A stretch of DNA of 6,958 nucleotides from Nitrososphaerota archaeon (GTDB lineage: Archaea > Thermoproteota > Nitrososphaeria > Nitrososphaerales > Nitrosopumilaceae): NCBI GenBank assembly GCA_030611185.1, contig JAUWQG010000049.1:1-6958 (forward strand), in the 5' to 3' direction. Below are positions 1-5,855 of the stretch, piece after piece; within the stretch, counting starts at the first letter, position 1, and every line of letters begins with the position of its first letter. The notes under the pieces are model-generated. The model was not told the origin of the DNA, searched no databases, and was given only the letters and a program-made list of their open reading frames with translations. The position numbers and the translations under genes are program-made.

Positions 1-478
1 GAATATTTCTTGTATTGATTATAATTTTTGTATTTTCTGGTTTGAAGCCAAGAGCAATAAAATCTAAAGCATTTTCATATGCAAATTTTTTGGTATCCTC
101 TAAGGTCAGATTTGACTTTGCATAAAATTTCTCATCATCGGTAAGCTGAAAATACATGTTTACATCAAATTTTTCCTGAAGCCATTTTGCAAAAACCCAA
201 GGCACTAAATGTCCAATATGGGTATGACCTGACGGGCCTCTTCCGGTATAAAGAAAGAATTTTTTACCTTTCTCGTAATCTTCTAAAATTCTGTTCATTT
301 CTCTGTGAGAGAAAAAAACCCCCCGTCTGAGCATAAAGTGATCCTCGCCTGTATTTTTCTTAATTCTATCAAGAAGTTCTGATGAAATTCTTTCAGTACC
401 AAACCGTTTGGTTAATTTATCATAATCAATATTGCCTTCAACATGCCATGGAGTTACAATAAAGTCCTCAGTTGACAT
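1..478 (-). CDS. trpS: Tryptophan--tRNA ligase, archaeal/eukaryotic type (N-terminal part, cut by window edge)
   Basis: This enzyme charges tRNA-Trp with tryptophan, using ATP, in the cytoplasm. Reading the minus strand from the ATG at 478 gives 159 residues before the window edge. The class I signature is clear: TGRGPSGHTHIGH at residues 78-90, with the HIGH ATP-binding motif at 87-90, followed by a QLTDDEK segment (111-117) typical of the archaeal/eukaryotic TrpRS branch. The start MSTEDFIVTPWHVEG also resembles archaeal TrpRS, with its 'TPW.V.G..DY..L...FG' opening. The KMSKS loop and C-terminal domain lie outside the window. The ATG has no ribosome-binding site and sits about 25 nt from a TTTAAA core, so the mRNA is probably leaderless. 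The gene is divergent from pheS. Identity is secure; only the part shown can be judged. Confidence 0.95.
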   Translation of the reverse strand, partial: MSTEDFIVTPWHVEGNIDYDKLTKRFGTERISSELLDRIKKNTGEDHFMLRRGVFFSHREMNRILEDYEKGKKFFLYTGRGPSGHTHIGHLVPWVFAKWLQEKFDVNMYFQLTDDEKFYAKSNLTLEDTKKFAYENALDFIALGFKPENTKIIINTRNI

Positions 479-496
479 TCAATTTCACTTAGGTTA

Positions 497-510
497 AGGT
501 TTAAAAAGTC
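497..510. promoter_or_regulatory. Shared TATA box for divergent trpS and pheS
   Basis: The 51-bp gap between trpS and pheS has one obvious TATA-like element, GGTTTAAAAAGTC, around a palindromic TTTAAA at 500-505. Its centre is about 25 nt from the trpS ATG (478) and about 27 nt from the pheS TTG (530). Archaeal transcription usually starts about that far from the box, so both mRNAs would be leaderless. Purine-rich BRE-like stretches lie on both flanks: AAGG before the box for pheS, and GAAAAAG, read on the minus strand, for trpS. The positions are read directly; the promoter role is inferred. Confidence 0.6.
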
Positions 511-529
511 TTTTTCGAACTTTCTGCTA

Positions 530-1921
530 TTGTCACAAGTTTTTCATGAAATTGAAAAAAAAATTATTTCTGTATTAAAAACTGAATCAAAACTAACTCC
601 AGAAAAATTGGAAAAATTAACACAGCTTTCTCCTGACCAAATTAGACGAGGAATAGAATGGCTCAAACTCAAAGAATTAGCAATAGTAAATGAATCCAAA
701 AACACCAATTTCAGTCTAGGAAAAAATGGATTAGAATCTTTTCAAAAGGGATTACCTGAAAGAAGGCTATTAGATTTAATAAAAAAAAATTCAATGACTA
801 TATCTGACTTACAAAAAGAACTAGGTTCAGTTTTTGGGCCTGCTATGGGTTTAGCAAAAAGAAATGATTGGATAAGCTCAAATGGAAATGAAATTTCTCT
901 AAAAAATTATCCTTCTAGTCTTGCTGGAGAAAAAACTCTAAAACAAATTGGGGAAGGTACTATTTCTGAATCTATACTTGAAAAGAATGATTTAGCAAGT
1001 CTTTTGAAAAGGCCAGATTTTTTAGTTGAAAATATCGTTAAAACAAAAGAAATCAGCTTATCAAAAAATGCACAAACTTTGGATGTAACAAGTTCAGATT
1101 CAGGCGCAATAGATGTCGAAGCAAAAGTGCCTGAAGTATTTGTTGCAAGAACTCATCCACTAAAAGATACAATTGATGAAATTCGTGAAATTTTTGTCAC
1201 TTTGGGTTTTACAGAAATTTTAGGAAATATGACACAACCAAGCTTTTGGAACTTTGATGCTCTCTTTACTCCGCAAGATCATCCTGCAAGAGAATTACAA
1301 GATACGTTTTATCTTGATGGCATTTCTGCCAAAAAAATTGGAACTCCAGAACAAATTAGAAAAGTTTCTGAATCTCACAAAAAAAATTGGCGATATTATT
1401 GGGATATTAATGAAGCCCGAAAAATGGTTCTAAGAACTCATACTACTTGTGTTACCATTAAACATCTGGCCGAGAACAAACCTGATGAGGCCAGAGTTTT
1501 CTCGCTTGGCCGCGTGTTTAGAAATGAAAAGGTCAGCTACAAACATCTTGTAGAATTTAATCAAATTGAAGGTGTTGTTGTTGGAAAAGATGCTTCCCTT
1601 CGAAATTTAATGGGAATTCAAAGAGAATTTTATAAACGAATTGGGATTACCAAAATAAAATTCTGGCCAACATTTTTCCCATACACAGAACCATCGCTTC
1701 AAACTATGGTGTATAATGAAAGATTAGGAAAATGGATTGAACTATTTGGAATGGGGATTTTCAGACCCGAAGTAACAAAACCTCTTGGGATTACAAAACC
1801 CGTTCTTGCTTGGGGTGGAGGAATTGAAAGAATTGCAATGCTAAAGTATGGTCTAGACGATGTCAGAGAATTTTACAATAATGATCTAAAATGGTTAAGG
1901 GGTGCTACAAAATGCCAGTAA
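530..1921 (+). CDS. pheS: Phenylalanine--tRNA ligase alpha subunit
   Basis: This is the catalytic alpha subunit of the class II PheRS, which attaches phenylalanine to tRNA-Phe as an (alpha-beta)2 tetramer with PheT. It has 463 residues, close to the usual archaeal length. Residues 1-130 look like the winged-helix region found in archaeal/eukaryotic PheS. The catalytic core follows: motif 1 around HPLKDTIDEIREIF (209-222), HPARELQDTFYL (251-262), motif 2 with GRVFRNE and HLVEFNQIEG (327-348), the FFPYTEPS segment near the amino-acid pocket (382-389), and motif 3 AWGGGIERIAML (427-438). The start is a TTG with no ribosome-binding site but with a TATA-like box about 27 nt upstream, which fits a leaderless message; no ATG or GTG lies in frame nearby. 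The end overlaps pheT, so the two form an operon. Confidence 0.96.
   Translation: MSQVFHEIEKKIISVLKTESKLTPEKLEKLTQLSPDQIRRGIEWLKLKELAIVNESKNTNFSLGKNGLESFQKGLPERRLLDLIKKNSMTISDLQKELGSVFGPAMGLAKRNDWISSNGNEISLKNYPSSLAGEKTLKQIGEGTISESILEKNDLASLLKRPDFLVENIVKTKEISLSKNAQTLDVTSSDSGAIDVEAKVPEVFVARTHPLKDTIDEIREIFVTLGFTEILGNMTQPSFWNFDALFTPQDHPARELQDTFYLDGISAKKIGTPEQIRKVSESHKKNWRYYWDINEARKMVLRTHTTCVTIKHLAENKPDEARVFSLGRVFRNEKVSYKHLVEFNQIEGVVVGKDASLRNLMGIQREFYKRIGITKIKFWPTFFPYTEPSLQTMVYNERLGKWIELFGMGIFRPEVTKPLGITKPVLAWGGGIERIAMLKYGLDDVREFYNNDLKWLRGATKCQ
1897..1904 (+). promoter_or_regulatory. Ribosome-binding site that sets the pheT start
   Basis: AAGGGGTG lies inside the end of pheS, seven bases before the ATG at 1912. 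It is a near match to the archaeal Shine-Dalgarno consensus (GGAGGTG). It supports 1912 as the pheT start over the in-frame ATG at 1891, because the site lies downstream of that upstream ATG. Confidence 0.55.
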
Positions 1922-3549
1922 TTGCATTATCCTATTCTAGACTCCAAAAATTGATTGGAAAAGTCTCAAAAAAACAAATTTCTGATTCTTTACCATTTTT
2001 AGGCTTAGATATTGAATCTGAGGACAAAAATCTGGTTAGAGTTGAATACAGTCCAAATAGACCGGATTATTCTACTGACATTGGAATTGCCTTAGGATTA
2101 CAGGGTCTGCTTGGAATTAAAACTGGAGCATTAAAACTCAAAATAAAAAAATCAAATGAATATTCAATTAATGTCAAATCTGGTGTTTCTAAAATTCGTC
2201 CATATGTAACAGGAATTGTTGCAAAAAATGGCAAAATTAACGAAGAAATTCTTGAACAACTCATACAAATGCAAGAAGATCTTCATATGGGAATCGGTAG
2301 AAAACGAAAAAAATCTTCAATCGGTATTCATGATCTTGACAAAATTTCATTTCCTCTAACATACACAACAACTAACAGAAATGCAAAATTCATTCCCCTC
2401 AAATCAACTAAAGAGAGTTCTGTCTCTCATATCCTTGAAAACACAGATGTAGGTAGAGATTATGGGTACATTTTAGGAAATTCTGCACAGGTTCCAATGA
2501 TAATTGATTCAAATGGTGATACAGTATCTTTTCCTCCAATAATTAATGCAGCAATTACAACTATTACAACCAAAACAAAAAATCTCTTTGTTGAAGTAAC
2601 TGGAATCAATAAAGAAGATGCTGAAGACATGCTTTCAGTTGTTGTAACCATTTTGCAAACTGCTGGATTTACTTTAGAATCTGTAAAAATCTCTGGTGCA
2701 AAAAATTCCTCACCAAAACTTGAACCAAAAAAAATCTCTGTCAATCCCACATTGATTAATCAAATGCTTGGCTTGAATCTAAGTACTTCAAAAATAATTT
2801 CATCATTGAAAAAATCTAGGTTGGATGCATCCATTAAAGGAAAAAATATTATCTGTACAATTCCTGCATATAGATTTGACATTTTTGGACCTATGGATTT
2901 AGTGGAAGAAACTGCTTTGGGTTATGGAATTCAAAATCTTAAGCCTACCTTGTCTTCTTCTCAAACACTTGGCCAAATAAATCCGATATCTATTCAACTA
3001 AAATCACTTAGTCAGATAATGATTGGCCTTGGATATCTTGAAGCTTTGAATTCTAGTCTATCAAGTAAACGGGTTCTCTATGAGATGACTAATAGAAATG
3101 CTACAAAAATTATTTCCGTACTTGATTCAAAAAGTCAAGAACATACAATTTTGCGAGACTCGATACTTCCTGGATTACTAGAAAATCTTTCTAGAAACAT
3201 TCATGAATCATATCCCCAAAAATTATTTGAAACTGGAACTATATTTCTTGAGGATAATCCAATAAATGAGAAAACTTCTTTTGCTGCCGTTAGTGCTCAC
3301 CCAGATGCAAATTTTACTGAAATAAAATCAATTTTACAGGCAGCACTTCAAACAGGCTTTAGTTTAGAAATAAAAACAAAAACTTCGACTCACGAAACTT
3401 TTGAGAAAGGCAGAACTGCCTCCATCCTAGTCAATGGAAAAACAATTGGAGTTATGGGGGAAATTAATTCTAAATCTATTGAAAATTACAAAATCCGTGT
3501 TCCAGTTGTAGGTTTTGAAATTCATCTATCTGGATTAATATTTGACTAA
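1912..3549 (+). CDS. pheT: Phenylalanine--tRNA ligase beta subunit
   Basis: This is the beta subunit of PheRS; it holds the editing domain that removes tyrosine wrongly attached to tRNA-Phe and builds the tetramer with PheS. From the ATG at 1912 it has 545 residues, the usual archaeal length. Visible parts are an N-terminal domain with RVEYSPNRPDYSTDIGIALG (43-62), a B3/B4 editing region including LHMGIGRKRKKSSIGIHDLD (124-143), a B5 domain from about 273 to 343 ending in PAYRFDIFGPMDLVEE, and a catalytic-like B6/B7 region with LGYLEALNSSL (373-383), HTILRDSILPGLLENLSRN (411-429), KLFETG (437-442) and a final GVMGEIN/VPVVGFEIHL stretch. The ATG at 1891 would add seven residues, but 1912 gives the typical MPVI start, has a ribosome-binding site, and overlaps pheS by only 10 bp. 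Co-translation with pheS is likely. Confidence 0.95.
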   Translation: MPVIALSYSRLQKLIGKVSKKQISDSLPFLGLDIESEDKNLVRVEYSPNRPDYSTDIGIALGLQGLLGIKTGALKLKIKKSNEYSINVKSGVSKIRPYVTGIVAKNGKINEEILEQLIQMQEDLHMGIGRKRKKSSIGIHDLDKISFPLTYTTTNRNAKFIPLKSTKESSVSHILENTDVGRDYGYILGNSAQVPMIIDSNGDTVSFPPIINAAITTITTKTKNLFVEVTGINKEDAEDMLSVVVTILQTAGFTLESVKISGAKNSSPKLEPKKISVNPTLINQMLGLNLSTSKIISSLKKSRLDASIKGKNIICTIPAYRFDIFGPMDLVEETALGYGIQNLKPTLSSSQTLGQINPISIQLKSLSQIMIGLGYLEALNSSLSSKRVLYEMTNRNATKIISVLDSKSQEHTILRDSILPGLLENLSRNIHESYPQKLFETGTIFLEDNPINEKTSFAAVSAHPDANFTEIKSILQAALQTGFSLEIKTKTSTHETFEKGRTASILVNGKTIGVMGEINSKSIENYKIRVPVVGFEIHLSGLIFD

Positions 3550-3573
3550 ATCTATTCTTAAACGCCCAAGAGC

Positions 3574-3731
3574 AGGCATACAGACGGATTAGGATGATGC
3601 GATCGTATTGATACCAATGATTTCTAATTCACCCAGGTGTGCTACATTTAGGGCAACCCCGGTTTCAGAACCCAAGGAGGTTTTGGCTAAAATACCAATG
3701 ATCTTGTGCGAGTCAGAACCGGGGGACATTT
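3574..3731 (+). ncRNA. Candidate two-hairpin H/ACA guide RNA
   Basis: Archaeal H/ACA RNAs direct pseudouridine formation with Cbf5, Nop10, Gar1 and L7Ae. Hairpin 1 pairs GGCATAC (3575-3581) with GTGTGCT (3637-3643, including G-U pairs) and has an upper stem GATTAG (3587-3592) with CTAATT (3624-3629). An ACA follows at 3644-3646, and the distance from upper stem to ACA is 14 nt, as expected. Hairpin 2 pairs CCCCGGTTT (3657-3665) with GAACCGGGG (3716-3724) and CAAG (3673-3676) with CTTG (3703-3706). It carries a kink-turn (GA at 3677-3678 opposite AAT-GA at 3697-3701, capped by GGT/ACC), and an ACA sits at 3726-3728. Its stem-to-ACA distance, 19 nt, is longer than usual. The segment is clearly more GC-rich than its neighbours, as structured RNAs are in AT-rich genomes. 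Ends and targets are unproven; it may be processed from the pheST transcript. A 46-codon minus-strand ORF (3589-3729) is the main alternative. Confidence 0.6.
3611..3702 (+). repeat. Pair of 11-bp direct repeats, one in each hairpin of the candidate RNA
   Basis: ATACCAATGAT occurs at 3611-3621 and again at 3692-3702, 81 bp apart. Each copy lies on the 3' side of the upper part of its hairpin. In hairpin 2 the copy supplies the kink-turn strand (ACC, AAT bulge, GA). The matching position in both hairpins suggests a repeated L7Ae-type binding element or an ancestral duplication of the hairpin. In hairpin 1 the pairing partner of ACC is not evident, so that kink-turn is less certain. Confidence 0.65.
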
Positions 3732-3764
3732 GAATAATCAAAGAAATAAAACAAACTCATGTAG

Positions 3765-4196
3765 TTGAAAACTAAATTGGTAAATTACTGGTTAGCAAAA
3801 CAAGAGCCTAGTGGACCAAGAGGATATAATTTTGAAACTCTAAAAAAAGATAAGGAAACAATTTGGGATGGTGTCCACAATAATCTTGCCTTAAAACATA
3901 TGAGAAATATGTCTACAGGTGATCTGGTTTTGTTTTATCATACTGGTACAGAACGACAGGCAGTTGGAATCATGGAAATTATTTCAAAGCCGTATCCAAA
4001 TCCAAAAGAGGACAATAAAAGATTCATTGCAGTTGATGTAAAATACAAAAAACCACTAAAACGTCCTGTTACTTTGGATGAAATGAAAAAACAAAAAAAA
4101 TTCAAAGATTGGGAATTAATTCGAATATCTAGATTATCTGTAATGCCTGTACCAAAAGATATTTGGGAAACCATTCTTAAAATTTCTCAAAAATAA
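3765..4196 (+). CDS. EVE-domain protein
   Basis: This is a 143-residue single-domain protein of the EVE family (thymocyte nuclear protein 1-like), a PUA-superfamily fold associated with recognising modified bases in nucleic acids. Family features run through it: NYWLAKQEP (7-15), YNFETL (21-26), IWDGVHNNLALKHMRNM (33-49), GDLVLFYHTG (52-61), VGIMEI (67-72), then the YPNP and FIAVDVKY strand, RPVTLDEM (100-107) and RLSVMPVPKDIWETIL (123-138). The substrate of this protein is unknown. The start is uncertain: TTG at 3765 is used here, and an in-frame TTG at 3777 lies four codons later, only two codons before NYWL. The nearby ATG at 3759 is followed at once by a stop. A weak AT-rich box (3744-3752) lies upstream. 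It follows the candidate H/ACA RNA and precedes a RAM-domain gene on the same strand, with separate control likely. Confidence 0.88.
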   Translation: MKTKLVNYWLAKQEPSGPRGYNFETLKKDKETIWDGVHNNLALKHMRNMSTGDLVLFYHTGTERQAVGIMEIISKPYPNPKEDNKRFIAVDVKYKKPLKRPVTLDEMKKQKKFKDWELIRISRLSVMPVPKDIWETILKISQK

Positions 4197-4210
4197 CCCC
4201 CTGAAATCGG

Positions 4211-4220
4211 TTTATTGATA
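4211..4220 (+). promoter_or_regulatory. TATA-like box for the RAM-domain gene
   Basis: TTTATTGATA has its centre about 29 nt before the ATG at 4245. There is no ribosome-binding site before that ATG, so the transcript is probably leaderless or nearly so. The box gives this gene its own promoter, separate from the EVE gene 48 bp upstream. Confidence 0.5.
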
Positions 4221-4244
4221 TAGTCGATTTGTTTAATGTGAAAT

Positions 4245-4484
4245 ATGGCAACAGCTTATGTTTTAATAAACTGTGAACTAGGTTCTGAAGAGGCTATTAT
4301 ACAGCAATTGAAGGGCCTAGAAGGTGTAAAAGAAGTTCATGGAACTTTTGGTGCATATGATATTTTGGCCAAAATTGAATCTGACACCGTTGAAAAACTG
4401 CGTGAAACAATTACTTGGAAAATCCGAAAAATTGAGAAGATTCGATCAACACTAACCCTTATGGGAATAGAAGGTCAGACATAA
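4245..4484 (+). CDS. Stand-alone Lrp/AsnC ligand-binding (RAM) domain protein
   Basis: This 79-residue protein is only the effector-binding/oligomerisation half of an Lrp/AsnC regulator. It shows the RAM pattern: AYVLINCELGSEEAIIQQL (first strand and helix, 4-22), LEGVKEVHGTFGAYDILAKIE (25-45, with the conserved G-x-YD turn), and a last helix and strand IRKIEKIRSTLTL (60-72). There is no helix-turn-helix, so it probably does not bind DNA itself. Proteins of this sort bind amino acids or partner with full-length Lrp proteins; the ligand here cannot be read. Stand-alone copies are common in ammonia-oxidising archaea. The ATG is leaderless behind its own TATA-like box. A T-run follows the stop, and an unrelated gene begins 18 bp after it. 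Confidence 0.9.
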   Translation: MATAYVLINCELGSEEAIIQQLKGLEGVKEVHGTFGAYDILAKIESDTVEKLRETITWKIRKIEKIRSTLTLMGIEGQT

Positions 4485-4490
4485 ACACCC

Positions 4491-4496
4491 TTTTTT
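4491..4496 (+). terminator. T-run between the RAM-domain and HEXXH genes
   Basis: Six T residues (then CTTATT) follow the RAM-gene stop at 4484. Archaeal RNA polymerase can stop at U-runs without a hairpin, so this may end the transcript at least partly. It lies immediately before the next ATG, so read-through into the next gene is also possible. Confidence 0.35.
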
Positions 4497-4502
4497 CTTA
4501 TT

Positions 4503-5069
4503 ATGATTCTACATTTTATTTTTGTAGTAAAAGAAGAAGATCGAGAAAAACGCAAACCAGAATTTGATTACATACAGCAAATGGGTCAATTTTTTAAATT
4601 ATGGATAAAGGAAAAATTTGGAAAAGACTTTGAAATTCAATGCGACGAGTTAATCACAAAGCCTAGAAGTCTTTTTCAAAAATTAGATACTCCTGCATTA
4701 ATCCGTGATCATGAGCAACGAGGAAAAGAAATTTATCATTTCTATCTATGTCACTTTAGACCTATTTGGACTGATTGTACATGTGAGGGATATCATTCTG
4801 AAAATTTTGGAATGGTCTGGTGGCAATCTCCGCAAGATCCCCATGACACATTGTTCATGGCAGAAAAAAACTGTACTACTGTATCTCATGAAATAGTTCA
4901 TGAGCTATTAAGACAGCAAAATCACAAAAAATTTGTTGATAATGTACATGATGTTTGGACAAAACATCTTTTCTCTGATTTATACTTTGAACAATATGGG
5001 GAAGATTTTAAAAAAACTGATGGTAAACCAATGTTTCTTACAATGGATACATCAGATTTGCCAATATAG
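4503..5069 (+). CDS. Unrecognised protein with an HEXXH motif, possible metallohydrolase
   Basis: This is a 188-residue soluble protein with no signal peptide or membrane segment that I do not recognise as a named family. Its clearest feature is SHEIVHELLRQ (128-138), an HEXXH zinc-protease-like motif (H129, E130, H133) in a likely helix. H141, H149 and H155 follow and could supply a third metal ligand. A Cys/His-rich stretch lies before it: DCTCEGYHSENFGMVWWQ (91-108). The motif sits in a hydrophobic helix context, which favours a real metal site, but the rest of the protein cannot be matched to a peptidase family and HEXXH also occurs by chance. The ATG has no ribosome-binding site; it lies 18 bp after the RAM-domain gene and may share its transcript or have a weak promoter around 4481-4487. 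It converges with the next gene. Confidence 0.7.
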   Translation: MILHFIFVVKEEDREKRKPEFDYIQQMGQFFKLWIKEKFGKDFEIQCDELITKPRSLFQKLDTPALIRDHEQRGKEIYHFYLCHFRPIWTDCTCEGYHSENFGMVWWQSPQDPHDTLFMAEKNCTTVSHEIVHELLRQQNHKKFVDNVHDVWTKHLFSDLYFEQYGEDFKKTDGKPMFLTMDTSDLPI

Positions 5070-5106
5070 AAAATTAAATTCTAAAATTAAGTTTTGAATG
5101 TTCTAA

Positions 5107-5113
5107 TTTTTTT
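5107..5113 (+). terminator. T-run ending the plus-strand genes
   Basis: Seven T residues, 38 bp past the stop of the HEXXH gene and directly against the stop codon of the convergent minus-strand gene. This suits U-run termination of the plus-strand transcript. No strong hairpin precedes it. Confidence 0.45.
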
Positions 5114-5746
5114 CTAACACTTGGTAACTGAATAAATATTATTTTCAAAATTGGCAGTTTTAAAATCAAGTTTGTTTTCAAGATCACTTGCTCTTGATTT
5201 ATTCAAGTTTTCTAATTCCACTAAAGCATCTCCTTTGAAACCTACTGAGGAACCATAAATTGCATCTGTTAACATTGTTCCATGATCTCCTTTCTTAATG
5301 TCATCTACCATATCATAAAATCTCTTGGTTTCTTTTTTGTTTACTGGGTTTCCAGTTGCTTTGTTGTAGGCTACGGCAATGTACATTCCATTATTCTTTA
5401 CTGCAACAGGTATTTTGTGATTATTGTCACTTGCTCCAGGAATTGTTTCATTTACTACAACTTCGCATTTATGATACATACTTGATACATATGCAAAGAA
5501 TCTATACTGGGCATATTTACCAGCAGTATCCTCCTCACAATCAACAAAAATTCTGTGCAATAACATTAGAGAGTCATCATTCATACTTTGTAATCTGTCA
5601 TCAATTCTACCTCTCTCAAGAAGGTCTGATTTGCATTCTTTTGCTACTAAAACTAAAATGAAATCTGGTAAATTGTAATTTTTTAGAGCTGCTACGAAAG
5701 CTCCTGCTTGTGACATTCCAAATTTTGGAAAACCCTTATTGACCAT
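5114..5746 (-). CDS. Unrecognised 210-residue protein
   Basis: I do not recognise this as a named family. It is a soluble, charged protein without signal peptide or membrane helices. The N-terminal part is probably helical: MSQAGAFVAALKNYNLPDFI (11-30) and RIDDRLQSMNDDSLMLLHRIF (47-67). A more strand-rich part includes HKCEVVVNETIPG (92-104) and VAVKNNGMYIAVAYNK (114-129), then a helix KKETKRFYDMVDDIKK (137-152) and SSVGFKGDALVELENLN (166-182). The order strand-turn-strand ending in K, helix, then 'GF...A...L' recalls the PD-(D/E)XK restriction-endonuclease-like fold, but the usual acidic-x-K residues are not evident (AYNK instead of ExK), so this is only a weak resemblance. The start is firm: GAGGTG lies five bases before the ATG. 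It has its own promoter, is divergent from the aconitase gene, and converges with the HEXXH gene. Confidence 0.75.
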   Translation of the reverse strand: MVNKGFPKFGMSQAGAFVAALKNYNLPDFILVLVAKECKSDLLERGRIDDRLQSMNDDSLMLLHRIFVDCEEDTAGKYAQYRFFAYVSSMYHKCEVVVNETIPGASDNNHKIPVAVKNNGMYIAVAYNKATGNPVNKKETKRFYDMVDDIKKGDHGTMLTDAIYGSSVGFKGDALVELENLNKSRASDLENKLDFKTANFENNIYSVTKC

Positions 5747-5751
5747 CTAAA

Positions 5752-5757
5752 CACCTC
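5752..5757 (-). promoter_or_regulatory. Strong ribosome-binding site for the 210-residue protein
   Basis: GAGGTG on the minus strand, five bases before the ATG at 5746, is an exact match to the core archaeal Shine-Dalgarno sequence. It is the best such site in the window and shows that this gene, unlike most of its neighbours, has a 5' leader. Confidence 0.75.
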
Positions 5758-5783
5758 ATTTTACCTTCTGAAACCCCAATAAT

Positions 5784-5814
5784 CAATTATAGAACTGTTT
5801 TTCGCTTATAATTG
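5784..5814. promoter_or_regulatory. Minus-strand TATA region with an 8-bp inverted repeat
   Basis: CAATTATA (5784-5791) and TATAATTG (5807-5814) are perfect inverted copies separated by 15 bp. Read on the minus strand, the nearer arm gives a TATA-like CTATAATTG about 40 nt before the ATG at 5746. That would start the RNA near 5762 and leave a leader of about 15 nt with the ribosome-binding site. The farther arm gives a second possible box (AATTATAAGC). The symmetry could also be an operator for a dimeric regulator, but AT-rich repeats of this size can arise by chance. Confidence 0.45.
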
Positions 5815-5855
5815 TTAAGAAAAAACCATGCCTAGCTAATTTTATTTTTTTGAAT

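Noticed and set aside
2460..2750. 96-codon minus-strand ORF inside pheT; also the one at 2067-2264.
   Set aside because: Both are antisense shadows of the well-supported pheT reading frame, with no ribosome-binding site or family match.
3589..3729. A 46-codon minus-strand ORF (MSPGSDSHKIIGILAK...) across the candidate H/ACA RNA, with a weak AT-rich box before its ATG.
   Set aside because: Its codons end in C far more often than in neighbouring genes, it has no ribosome-binding site, and its repeated IIGI simply reflects the 11-bp repeat. The paired stems, kink-turn and ACA boxes on the other strand explain the sequence better. It remains the main alternative.
3574..3731. RNase P RNA, SRP RNA or a C/D box RNA as the identity of the GC-rich segment.
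   Set aside because: The conserved GAGGAAAGTCC of RNase P and the helix 8 core of SRP RNA are absent, and the ATGATG near 3594 lacks properly placed CTGA boxes.
3938..4174. 78-codon minus-strand ORF inside the EVE gene, and a 63-codon frame at 4705-4896 inside the HEXXH gene.
   Set aside because: Both lie entirely within better-supported genes and show no domain or start signal.
5282..5661. Two overlapping plus-strand ORFs (5282-5485 and 5356-5661) antisense to the 210-residue gene.
   Set aside because: They are Tyr/Phe/His/Gln-rich shadows of a minus-strand gene that has a firm start, a ribosome-binding site and a promoter.
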